From positions 1-64,000 of the forward strand of contig JABACO010000161.1 in the NCBI GenBank assembly GCA_013339895.1: DNA of 64,000 bases, written 5' to 3'. The position numbers and the translations under genes were made by a program. The notes beneath the pieces are model-generated. The model saw only the letters and a list, made by a program, of their open reading frames with translations. It did no database searches and had not been told where the DNA came from. This DNA is from Ephydatia muelleri (Eukaryota; Porifera; Demospongiae; Spongillida; Spongillidae). How positions within the stretch are numbered: position 1 is the stretch's first letter; each line of letters opens with the position of its first letter. Shown in pieces: positions 23,148 to 33,400 of this stretch.

Positions 23148-23542
23148 GCTCCACACAGAGTCTTCCATGTCACACTGCAACTGTACATCAAGTATATGTC
23201 CCAACACTGTGGTGAACTACACCTGTACCATCACCAGTGGAACACCTGCTGGTTATACTGACTGGACCCTGCCCACTGGCACCTGTCCTACCAATGCTTT
23301 CCCTGATAAGATAAGGCTGTTGCAGTATGTCAGTGGATCCTGTGGTGCTCAGGTGACCAGCACATGTGGACCTTACAGAGCTTCCAGCATACAGTCCTCT
23401 GATCCCACATACTGTCTGTCCTCCATCTTGACTGTGAACATTACAGCTGCTATGAATGGTAGCACTGTGACATGCTACAACACCAATTTTATAACTTCTT
23501 CAACCTCTACCTTTGTCAGCTCAGCACCCATCAGTGTGATTG
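23148..23542 (+). CDS. Gene 2 exon: Ig-like module
   Basis: Bounded by TTTTTCTCTCCAG and donor GTATGT. It has the same Cys/Trp/Cys Ig pattern as genes 1 and 3 (VNYTCTI, YTDWTLP, NGSTVTCYN). The 5' part lacks the bases that encode the DSGDN region of gene 1, which shifts the frame in a phase-1 entry. It leaves in phase 1. Confidence 0.7.
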
Positions 23543-26500
23543 GTATGTCACTTGTTTGCTGTAAACGATTCTCCTGACACCCACACCCTCCCCCCTCCAT
23601 TGACACCCACACCCTCCCTCCTCCATTGACACCCACACCCTCACCCTCCATTGACACCCACACCCTCACCCTCCATTGACACCCACACCCTCACCCTCCA
23701 TTGACACCCACACCCTCCCTCCTCCATTGACACCCACACCCTCACCCTCCATTGACACCCACACCCTCACCCTCCATTGACACCCACACCCTCACCCTCC
23801 ATTGACACCCACACCCTCCCTCCTCCATTGACACCCACACCCTCACCCTCCATTGACACCCACACCCTCCCTCCTCCATTGACACCCACACCCTCACCCT
23901 CCATTGGAACTACATGGTGTCTTGCAATTTCTGTACTTTGTCAGAATTTAAAAGTTCTATATGTTGGACTTCTGGTCAGTTATATTGACTGGACACTGCC
24001 TACCCACGTGGAGAAAGTAGCAAATTTCCATGGTAGTGGTGATTTGTACATGCATGCAGTGCTCAAAATAAGGACAAATTTTGATCGGACATTTGGCAGA
24101 CCAATATTAATTTTGGGCGGACATTGTCAGATTTGTGCGGACATTCTAATATTATATGTATGTACATGTATGTTTGTAGAACAGTGTGTAAGTTAAATCA
24201 AGTTGAGTGCTAGATCTAGATACAATTAATCATTGTCACTATCTGAAGGTAAAGGAGCCATCCAATCATCCCAGTTTTTTGAGCATATCCATTTCTTTAT
24301 CACCTTCTACTTCTGTACTGTCTCCTTCAGAAGATGTTGTCCTAGCTGCATAATCCTTCCTTATATGCTGATGTGGTCTGCGCAACTTGTCCTTCCACCA
24401 CAGATCAATAGCAGCATCTGGGCAGAATTCTTTGAGGGGTGGACCATTGATCCATTTCGCAATAATCAATGTGTATGCTAACAGCTGTTGTCACTGGTTA
24501 GCTGCTAGATGTTATCATGCATATCACGGTCGCTATCATAACTAATTTATACAACAGTACAACCATAAAGAATGGACGGACCAAATGACAAGTGCAAGTT
24601 GCGCGGTCATATGCGCAAATTGATCGGAAATTGACCGATGTCCGCCCGTTATTTTGAGCACTGGCATGTATATAATATCTTGTATTATTCTTATGGCAGT
24701 CAGTCACCACCATGTAAAATGCACATGATATTCATGATTACCTCACGTAATTGCACCTGTCATTGTGACAATTTCTCTAATTAAAATAGGACTGCCTCAA
24801 TATGTTAGTACATGTGAACCAAATACAGAGCTTACATCATACTGTCCTCTGATCCCAGCATCTTGCATGTGAGTACTACTAATGTGACATGCTCCACGCA
24901 AATATCTTCTTGGCAATCATCAGTGTAACTGATAGTACATGTATGTAATGTACTGTACACTGTACATGTGCATGTATTTATATAAATGACTATACATGTA
25001 ATTCCATGATTCCTGCATTGCCATCACACTATCTACATGATCACGTTTGGGTAGTATTTTCAACTTTCAGTTTGTTGCAGATCGTAAAAAGTGTATATTT
25101 TAAACAGTGCAGAGTATCAATATGGTAACATGCATGATCATTCTTGTAGGGATAGCAGTGTCTTTGGAATATACTCCATTGTCATGTGGCCTTATTTGTG
25201 TAGTTCTCAAGTGTCACGCAGCATGCACACATGTATGAGGCAACATATGCTGGTCTACTCAAACTAATTCAATATTAATTTCCAACAGCATAGCTTGCAT
25301 GTATATCAATAGTTATATCCTTTGATTGCGCTGCAAACCAGAGATAATGCTTTCATCATAAGTAGATTCTTTTAGGTTATGTGAATATGTGTTCTGTGAT
25401 GGTAGGAAAATGTGCTTAAATTTGGAGAGAAGGATTGGTGGTAATAACAGATTGTTTCATTTCTTCATCATGCGTACATGTGTAACACTAACACTTGCAT
25501 CGAGTGTCCTCATTAAATAGGCGTCCTTATTTCACACCGGAATGAAATGTTGTCTTGTAATGCAGTGTTATTTGTATTAAGTCATATTATGTGCTGTGTA
25601 TTGTTCACATCAAATCTGTACGTGTACCTGTCATTAATTTCCATACCAGTGTATGCACATGTGCTTATTGAAAATTACAGCACAAGATATGATCTAAACG
25701 GACAGTGTCTGTTATGACATGATATATTGATGCAGGTCCTCCTGGAGCTCCCAATGCTGTGGCAAATACCATTGGTCCAGACATGGTACTAGTGGTAGTG
25801 AACCCCTCCTCCAATGGTGGTCTTCCTACAAGCTACAATGTCACCATCAGTAATAGCAGCTATGTGTACAGCAATTCTACACCAGCTTTTCTCAATGGGT
25901 CTGCAATAGTCACCTTCACTGGTCTGACAATTGGCACCAATTACACTATCTCAGCAGTGGCCATCAACTGTGCTGGTTCAAGTAACCCTACCACAATCTA
26001 CGTCTCATGTATGTATAAATTATGCTGCATGGTATGCACATGGTTGATTTTAACATCTCCATTAACTGGTTTGGCACTTATGTTGTGTAGTAGCCAGATA
26101 ACACATTACAGTGTATAAGGTTCCATTATGAGCATTTCACATGATTTTATGTGTGATACTTTTTCAGTCATTATTTATTTGATAACCTACATGTATGGCA
26201 CACTTTGCTGTGATAAAATACATGTACATTGTAGTAAGTTTATCAGAAAATGTCAAAACAGCTAATTTTTGCATTGGATGCAGGGCCAACTCCAACAGCA
26301 GCGCCACCCACTGCAGGTGATTCCTACATTTACAAAACTGTTGTGTTTGCTGTGTGCCATTTTCATTTCATGTACCTATACACATGTGCATGTATTTGCA
26401 TGTACATGTATACTAGGGTCCCAGTTTCCTATTTGTGTCTTATTGTAATATTTGAAACCCACATTGTGTTTTGGACAGATCTCAATATTGGTGCAGTAGT

Positions 26501-27036
26501 TGGAGGAGTGGTTGGAGTAGGACTTACATGTATCTGTTGCATCTGTATCTGTATCTGTCTACTGTACTGCCTCTGCCAGTGTACATCGTCCAAAACAAGT
26601 AGGTTGCCATGGACACACTTTCCGATATGTAATAGGGTTGGTTGTATGATATTTGCACCACTTTACAGCCAAGCTGAATGAGAATGATGGTCAACTAGAC
26701 ACCACAAAGATAGAGCTGTTGCCAGCTCCTGCAGCTGACGACCCAAAACAACTCCCTTGTAACTCGACGCACCGAGACCAAACACCATCTGGAGAACCTG
26801 TTATGGTTGCCACAGGGCAGGTCCAAGGTGGGCCTAAAGGGTTCAGTCATGACGTAGCTCCTGATAGTGGAACAGTGCCTGAAGGGTCCCAGTCCTGTGT
26901 CTCACTGGAATCCCCAACAATGCTTAATGGACTCGTTGCTGTATCCCAAGGCCAAGGAGCATTTCTTTCTGATGTTCCATGTGATGGAGGAATAGTCACT
27001 AATGGGAATGTGCAGGAAGCTCAATTCATTACCTGA
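23148..27036 (+). CDS. Receptor gene 2: Ig-FN3-linker-TM-tail (Ig exon frameshifted)
   Basis: Gene-level model with exons 23148-23542, 25736-26008, 26284-26316, 26479-26598 and 26669-27036. The last four join in phase 1 and encode an FN3 module, an 11-residue Pro/Thr/Ala linker, a Cys-rich membrane span and a 121-residue tail. The Ig exon is 395 bases, not a multiple of 3, because about 10 bases are missing after CATGTCACACTG relative to genes 1 and 3. An unspliced frame from 23104 does read through into the correct Ig frame, so an alternative 5' end is possible. Otherwise the copy would make a product without its Ig module. The tail lacks the tyrosines of gene 3. Confidence 0.65.
23573..23907. 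repeat. 24-base minisatellite, CATTGACACCCACACCCTCA
   Basis: About 13 tandem units just after the Ig exon donor. The corresponding place in the other arm (48690-48745) holds only about two units, so the array expanded here or contracted there after the duplication. Confidence 0.95.
23935..24932 (+). pseudogene. Relic of a second Ig exon, split by a hAT insertion
   Basis: TATTGACTGGACACTGCCTA near 23980 matches the YTDWTLPT coding part of the Ig exons. 24787-24932 matches the later part (CCTCAATATGTTAGT, CAGAGCTTACATCATACTGT, CCTCTGATCCCA) and then degrades. Stops and missing pieces rule out function. The same relic, without the transposon, is present on the minus strand at about 48630-48290. 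Confidence 0.65.
24057..24663. mobile_element. hAT-like non-autonomous element, 5-base flanks
   Basis: Ends are CAGTGCTCAAAATAAGGACA and, on the complement, CAGTGCTCAAAATAACGGGC. GCATG flanks both sides (24052-24056 and 24664-24668). The other arm of duplication A has the uninterrupted flank GATTTGTACATGTATATAAT near 48535. 607 bases, no transposase. Confidence 0.85.
24933..25735. other. Intron of receptor gene 2
   Basis: Conserved in reverse complement at about 47368-48290 but without codon structure. No exon or insertion was recognised. Confidence 0.55.
25736..26008 (+). CDS. Gene 2 exon: FN3 module
   Basis: 273 bases, phase 1-1, after TGATGCAG and before GTATGT. Starts GPPGAPNAVANTIGP and ends with YTISAVAINCAGSSNP, the G-strand region of FN3. 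Several Asn-x-Ser/Thr sites suggest an extracellular glycosylated module. Homologous to 47367-47092. Confidence 0.85.
26284..26316 (+). CDS. Gene 2 exon: Pro/Thr linker
   Basis: 33-base phase 1-1 exon between GGATGCAG and GTGATT, encoding PTPTAAPPTA. Longer versions are at 46799-46710 (90 bases) and 36520-36591 (72 bases). It is probably an extracellular stalk next to the membrane. Confidence 0.7.
26479..26598 (+). CDS. Gene 2 exon: membrane segment
   Basis: 120 bases, phase 1-1, after TTTTGGACAG and before GTAGGT. Encodes DLNIGAVVGGVVGVGLTCIC followed by alternating Ile/Cys and Leu. Gly-rich entry and Cys-rich exit suggest a packed, possibly acylated span. The donor context GTAGGTTGCCATGGA recurs after the membrane exons of genes 3 and 4. 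Confidence 0.75.
26669..27036 (+). CDS. Gene 2 exon: cytoplasmic tail
   Basis: Follows ACTTTACAG and ends at TGA. It encodes about 121 residues, rich in Gly, Pro, Asp and Gln, with no tyrosine. The end, GNVQEAQFIT, aligns with gene 3 GNVQEALYAIPDT, so Phe stands where gene 3 has Tyr, and the product stops early. The tail would be intracellular. Confidence 0.75.
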
Positions 27037-28726
27037 AAGTAAGTTTCCTAAACACTGCTCACCTACATGTATTTGGAAAGTGTAGCATGCAATATTGATT
27101 ACCTCTCTTACAAATTGATGTGTGTGCAGTGTCTATGGTGTATACTGGGTGTTTGCAAATGAAAGCAATGGCCTAATTACATAACTCAGGTTTGCAATCA
27201 CTTAACCACTTGATTTTGTTTTATATGTTAGGCAAATACTATCATTCAATATTCTTGTAACCGGTTAAATAATTATATCAAAACCCTCATAAATCAACAT
27301 ACTCAAAGCCCTCTAGTATCAAAGTTATTTGAGATTAAGGTTTGAGTTAATATGATTTTGTATCAGTAGCACAAAATTGAATATGCAAAGTCCATTTAAA
27401 GCATTGGTTTTAGTTTTCAAGTTTCATTTGTTAATTTGAATTAAATAACATCTCAAAAATTAATTCAGGCTAATGTATAGTTTGTAAATCCGCCAATTAA
27501 TTAAAAATTGTCGTACATGATACCATGTTAAGGTTAAGGTATTTGATTTTATCCTTACATTTATTAAAGACAATCGTATTTGCCTAACGTTGCACTGTAC
27601 ACTGTATACCCATAAATTATTTTAGATTATATATTTAAATATTATTAATACATGTATAATCAACAATATTTACAAGCATCGACACAATTATGAAAAGGAC
27701 TGACATTCATTGAAGGCCTACAGTAGCTCTTGATAACAGCTGGCTGTTGCACAATACCTCACCAAAGTAAACCAGAGTCATATTATATTCAACAATTTAA
27801 AACCATTGCCTTCATTTGAGACCATGCGATATGATAGTGGAATACTTACATGTATATACTGTACATGTACAAGTGTATATTATGTGCATGTGGTAAGGGC
27901 TCTTGTAGACCGTATAATTGATTTTCAAACTTTGCAACTACATGTACCTATGGTTACCTATTTCATTGTTTGTGGTCAAACAATTACTGCACTGGTACAG
28001 TGATATTTTTGCTACACAAATACATGCACATGTACCATTATGGGGGATTTTAATGAATGCGGTAATTTCATTACCACACCACACAATATGGTAGTGTGGG
28101 ATGATACCGTGCTGTACCTTATCTATGCAATTTGTGTGCAATACTTTACAAATTAAGATAAAAGTAAATGGAACAGTTCACGAAAAAATGTCATGATCCA
28201 AGTACTATAAAATCCATTGCGTTTAAATCGTTACAGTGTCCAAATGGTATAAACACTATCAATGTCCTATTTTCTACACTTCATACTCTACAATAAAATA
28301 CTTTTTGGGGTCTTGCACTTGCTCTGTGTGAGTATTGCAACATCCGATACCCCACAGGGTATGAACCCGTCATAACTTTCGGCAGGTGTAATCAAATCGC
28401 TTCAAATTCAGCTTGTAGAGAGGGGTCCTATACAGTGTAATTTTTACTCTATACATTACGGAGATACAGGTGTGCAAAGTTAATGCACATTTCCCACTCG
28501 ATTTGCGCCATTAATTGCAGGCAACTGGAGTTCCATTCTCCCAATCCACATGAATATTTATCACTTCTATTCACCGCCTTCGACTATGTAGCCATTCGCA
28601 ACTCAGTGTTGGTATAGTAGTTATTATAATATATAAATAACAGCAGAGGATACAAGAATGCATGAATACATGTACCTTAAAACTAATAAACTATACATAT
28701 AAAGTAACTAAACCAAATTACATGCT
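27037..28726. other. No gene seen; decayed palindrome arm at 28195-28310
   Basis: Strongly AT-rich. The only supported item is a single mutated arm of the 44.2-kb palindrome family at about 28195-28310, with CATTGCGTTTAAATCG and CCTATTTTCTACACTTCATA. Confidence 0.5.
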
Positions 28727-29400
28727 CTACTGAGGAAGGCTCTGGCATTGCACCTCACTAGGGCAATGTTCAACCGCCCATACATCTCTACCAGACTTCC
28801 CATACATCTCTAACAAAATCTTTGGCTTCTGAATTCCTAAGCCAAAGGACAGGCATGAGGTCAAGTGGGAGAAAACTTGCCTGGCTTCACTACCCCAGCT
28901 CCCATAGCTCTCTACCGCGAGAGGGGTGCATTTCCACCCAAGCATGTGACACTTGGGGTCATTAGCCTGGTGCTTCCTCCACTCTGCCAGTAGTGCAGCA
29001 CTTCCAGGTGTGACACTTGCTTCCTGAAGTGACACTGGTGTGAGAGGAGATGTCACTGTCATGTCAAAAGCAGTTGGTATTCCATCTGACCAATTGCTCA
29101 CTAAAGCATCCGCGAGGCGAGACCTAGAAAGGTCAGGGGTAAGAGTGCTACCTGCTTCAATCTTTACACTAAGGTTCACCTTGTGGCAAAAGTCTACAAA
29201 TATATCACGCAGTTGGTTATGTCGGAGTACCACATCACCACCTCGTCTGCACGACAATGCATGGTGCCCAACGGGTCCAAAGCTATTTCAGGACAAAGTA
29301 GACAGCAGGAGGAAGCCCTTGTGGTTTTTAAACCCAGCCACCATGAAATAGCTGTGCGGAATTTGCTAGGATCAAAATGCGTGCCAGGTTCACCTGGTAT
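28727..29400 (-). pseudogene. Non-LTR retrotransposon C-terminal module (endonuclease-like)
   Basis: The minus-strand frame 29257-28727 reads SCRRGGDVVLRHNQLRD, then SRSRLADALVSNW, DMTVTSPLTPVSLQEA, KHQANDPKCHMLGW and VESYGSWG. Upstream, in another frame, 29400-29260 gives FDPSKFRTAISWWLGL and CLLCPEIALDPLG, which completes a Cys-Cys-His-Cys-like group before the RHN motif. Cys/His box, (P/L)AD...D-x-T-V and the downstream conserved words fit the restriction-like endonuclease end of some non-LTR elements; that assignment is inference. At least one frameshift and no RT in sight: a truncated remnant. Confidence 0.65.
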
Positions 29401-29409
29401 ATATATATA

Positions 29410-30125
29410 TCTGAGTCTATAGCTACATGTATACGGGTCAAAGAAGATGAGTTATCGCTTCATATGAAGATCATACCGAACGAACGGATCCAAGTGAATG
29501 GTTGTCAGCCTGATGGTTGTTGCCGCCTCCCACATCGCGGACGCATCACGACACGCATAAGGGTTTTATTTCCTCACTGGCATCACCTTCGGTACCCATC
29601 CTTCCCTGCAGTGACCTAAGAGTCAGATTACACCAGCAGTGGCCTAAAAGTCAGATTACACCAGCAGAGTCAGATTACACCAGCAGTGGCCTAAGAGTCA
29701 GATTACATCATCATGCAGTGGCCTAAGAGTCAGATTACACGTGTTTGTGTTTGTGTGTGGTGGCATAGGCCTGTTTGTGTGTGCAAATCTGCAGTAGGTG
29801 TGTGTGTGGCAGGTAAAAATTCAAGTGTGTTTCATGGTCACATGCTAAGTGAGCTGAAAACTGTGAGATATAGCATCCCTGCAGTGTAGCCAAGTAGGCG
29901 TGGCAGGAATGGAGTTTAGCAAGCAAATGTGGAAAGCTTTACACTACTAGGGAAGGTGGTTACTGAAGGGTGGTGCGAGTAAGTAGGGAAATAAAATCCT
30001 TCGTGATGCGTCCGCGATGTGGGAGGCGGCAACAACTATCAGGCTGTCACTTGGATCCATTAGTTCGGTACGATTGTTATACGAAGTGATATCATCTTCT
30101 TTGACCCGTATAGCTATAGAATCAG
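29410..30125. mobile_element. Element with long terminal inverted repeats
   Basis: 29410-29575 and about 29990-30125 are imperfect reverse complements. They share CTATAGCTA, TACGGGTCAAAGAAGATGA, GCCGCCTCCCACATCGCGGA and CGCATCACGA. The interior holds a tandem array (29612-29741) and TG-rich DNA. No coding frame. No clear target duplication is visible, partly because a TA repeat lies on the left. Confidence 0.75.
29612..29741 (+). repeat. Minisatellite, CAGTGGCCTAAGAGTCAGAT
   Basis: About four to five units of CAGTGGCCTAAGAGTCAGAT followed by TACACCAG. The same unit occurs inverted at 30127-30450. Confidence 0.9.
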
Positions 30126-30126
30126 A

Positions 30127-30450
30127 CAGTGATGATGTAATCTGACTCTTAGGCCACTGCTGGTGTAATCTGACTCTTAGGCCACTGCATGATGATGTAA
30201 TCTGACTCTTAGGCCACTGCTGGTGTAATCTGACTCTGCTGGTGTAATCTGACTTTTAGGCCACTGCTGGTGTAATCTGACTCTTAGGTCACTGCAGGTG
30301 TAATCCAACTCTTAGGCCACTGCTGGTGTAATCTGACTCTTAGGTCACTGCAGGTGTAATCCAACTCTTAGGCCACTGCAGGTGTAATCTGACTCTTAGG
30401 CCACTGCTGGTGTAATCTGACTCTTAGGCCACCACATGATGATGTAATCT
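30127..30450 (-). repeat. Inverted array of the same minisatellite
   Basis: About ten to twelve units reading TGTAATCTGACTCTTAGGCC then ACTGCTGG, the reverse complement of the array at 29612-29741. It starts at the outer edge of the long-inverted-repeat element. Confidence 0.9.
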
Positions 30451-33400
30451 GGAGTGTGTGGGATGCAAACTGATATGGAATTGGACCAATTTTCCAACAG
30501 CCTCTCCTCTACCAAGGTCTGTCCTCAAACAGCCGCTCTCCCAACTACATGTAAGCTAGATCTCTTCTCCAACAGATACCATGTTTTCTTCTACAACAGT
30601 CTCTCCTCTCCTACTCCACGATACCCTTCCTCCAACAGTCTGAATATGTCGCACACACCTGTGTGACAATGCCTCATATCAATACCTGCACAAGTCTAGC
30701 ACAAAAAGCACACCCAAAGTTATATTTTTCAGAGATTAATTAATGATGACAAGATCAATTTGCAAAAAGTGTACATGATCTGTACACAAGTATGCACATT
30801 TGCAAATGTACATCTATATATAGAACACCATGCACGAACAAAAGTCCAATCAGTGAATGGTAAACCCATCCAAACCAGTCCCAGATATCTTCATTTTACT
30901 CTGCTGACTTGTAGTCTTACGTTGCACTCTACGTATTAACAAATATTTAATGTTTAGAATGATAAGAGACCAATTATACACTAAGCATGGCATGCAGAGT
31001 CAAAAACACCTGTATGGCCAATTATTTTTATCATGCTTGGCAGTCATGGTTTGGTGTCTTAAAATTGAAGTACCTAAAGGATGCAAGACTCGGGAGTCCA
31101 AGGGCCAGCTGAAGGGCCCTTGCATTATTGGTGTGTGTGGAAAAAAAGCCCTGAAATTCTTCCTTTGGTTTTATCATATACACATTTCTGTCGGTTGAAC
31201 ATAGGGAATTAAACAGAAACTATGCTTCCTCCGTATGTGATTGGTTGTACAGCATGATACATGGTGGTGGGGTAATAGAGTGGGAGGAAATCCAGTCTAA
31301 GTTGCTAGTGCATGTGTTGGCTGGAAAATTTTATGTCTGTGTTGTGATGTTGTTCAGCTACATGTAAATGGCTGGGGTCAGTACCTTGTGTTCAGCCATA
31401 TGGCTGGGGTCAGTGCCTTGTGTTCAGCCAAATGACTGGGGTCAGTGCAGCCAAAATGGTCGGGGGAGGCGGTGTTGGTGTCTACATGTGGATGCCATGA
31501 TGGCTGGGAGCTATATGTGGATGAAAATTGTGTATGAGTAGTGTGAAATGATGTTCATATTGTTCTTTTACTAATGTGTTATGCAGATGAAAGCAGAAGA
31601 CTCCTGCTGAGGAATTTGTGTGGATATGCTCGGTTGTACATGTATGCCATTTTTGCTGTTAAGAGCAGTGTGTCATGGGTTTTTTCCTCACGCAGTGAGG
31701 TTTTTTCCCCCTGAGGTGGTGTGGGCCCATCACCTCTAAATAGATTAGGTTAAATATCAAATTAGCTGTTGTGGCCCCTGCTCTGTGTTTGTCAGTTCAT
31801 GTTGTAAAAGTTGAGTGTCATGTTCGTGTTGTAAAAGTTGGTTGGTGTATATATAGTCTATTTGGCAGTCGTGTACAGGCAACGCTGCACCAAGAATTGT
31901 CAATTGGCATGGGGTGGAAAGGGTACGGGTTGTACAGGTACGAGGAGGGAGTTATAATATTATTACACGTACGTGTACACACACGTACATGGGTGTGGGT
32001 ATGTTTTCGAATGTACAGCAGCAACATTCTCTTTGAATGGACTATGAGCAACAATAGACATGTACAGGTTCTGTGTGGGTGTCCCCCCACACACAAACAC
32101 ACACACACTCACTCACATGCACACATACACACACATATACTCACACATACCACAACCTGCTATTTCCAGTGCACTACTAATATTATGTGCACACATGCAG
32201 ATTGAGTAGTTGCAATGGTTACTGTATCTCGTCCTCACACCATAGCCATGCCACATGTACATCACAATAGTCGGTGACCTAGTTACCAGTATACAGGTAA
32301 ACTAAACCTCGTACCCAGTTTCTGTATACTCCCTGGCCTAGATAAATAAAACGTACTTTCCACAATTAGTAATTCAAAGCTATTTAAGAATGAAGGTTAG
32401 AGTTAGCGCTATAACTTTCCCCCCTCCCGCCATTGAGCTCTAGACAAAGCCTCAGTAGTGTTGCATATGCTCTATAATGATCAGCGGATTTATGTAGCCC
32501 TTATTTGGGTTTTATACATACCCACAAGAAAATTTATTAACTATTATATATTACGTAATATAAATCAAGGCAGATATGATAAGAGTCAATCGATAAAACA
32601 TTATAATTGTTCAGACAAGACTGGAGTAGAGGGGGTTAAACTGGTAGAAGAGGTACATGTGATATCAGGACCTTGAAGATCAACTCCTTCAGAAAAAATA
32701 CATGCTATCAGGTTATCTTCCAATGACGGCACCCACTTGTAGCAGCTTGTCAATGTGGACAGGAGCGAACGTTATGCTGTCCATTGCATTTTACATAGAT
32801 TTATAGCTTCACACTATTGGATCTGATTTGACCCAAAGCCGTTTTAGGACATCAGTTAAGTTAGCCTGCTGTGTTGTTTTTCGAGCCAGCTTCTCTCGGT
32901 ACAAAGATTGTTATAGCGGTTTTTCAGACAATGTTCCCAAACCTTGTGATTCTTTTTTTTTTTTTAATCTGCTTTTTCACTAAGAAGGCCTTCGTCACTT
33001 AGAAATAAGCAAGCAGCCTCCCAATCACTTCTAAATGTACTTATCATAAGCTTCTAAATTGCAGATCTTTCTCTTTTCAGCCATGGAACGCTTGAAGTAG
33101 TAACTGTGTAAATTTGCGCTCTTGCACGCAACGAATCACTCATACAAACAACAGCAATCAAAAAGCTTCGCATCAAACAAGAGACAACTACAATCACAAA
33201 CCTTAGTCCTTATATACAGGTATGCGGACAAATCCACATGCGGGCATTACACAAAGAGCGCTGAACAACAGAGCAAAGACGGCGCTGTCTCAGCCTGCCC
33301 GCGATGTCACGATAGATCAGCGGTCCAACTTCACAGAACGTATGAGTTATTAAAATAATTATCAATATATTAGTCACCGCATGTCTCTTGTTTAAACGTT

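Larger units (their letters stand above)
18650..26330 (+). repeat. Inverted duplication A, left arm
   Basis: Reverse-complement homologue of about 46700-52395. Matching landmarks, left to right, include the block GTGGTAGTGCCACTAAAA, the block at 19420-19860, GGCATCACGTGTTGCATG, CACCTGATGACCTGGTAAAT, the Ig exon, the FN3 exon and the linker exon of receptor gene 2. The arms carry scattered substitutions and several private insertions. Within this arm, 19557-19770 is also repeated directly at 20388-20610. Both share TTTGAAAATAAGTCA and related words. Confidence 0.9.

Noticed and set aside
26669..27036. Canonical ITAM in receptor tails
   Set aside because: No tail in the window has two Tyr-x-x-(Leu/Ile) boxes at the 6-12 residue spacing; gene 1 motifs end in Val and are spaced too widely, and the gene 2 tail has no tyrosine.
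29612..30450. CRISPR-like array
   Set aside because: Units are contiguous tandem repeats without unique spacers, in an animal genome context.
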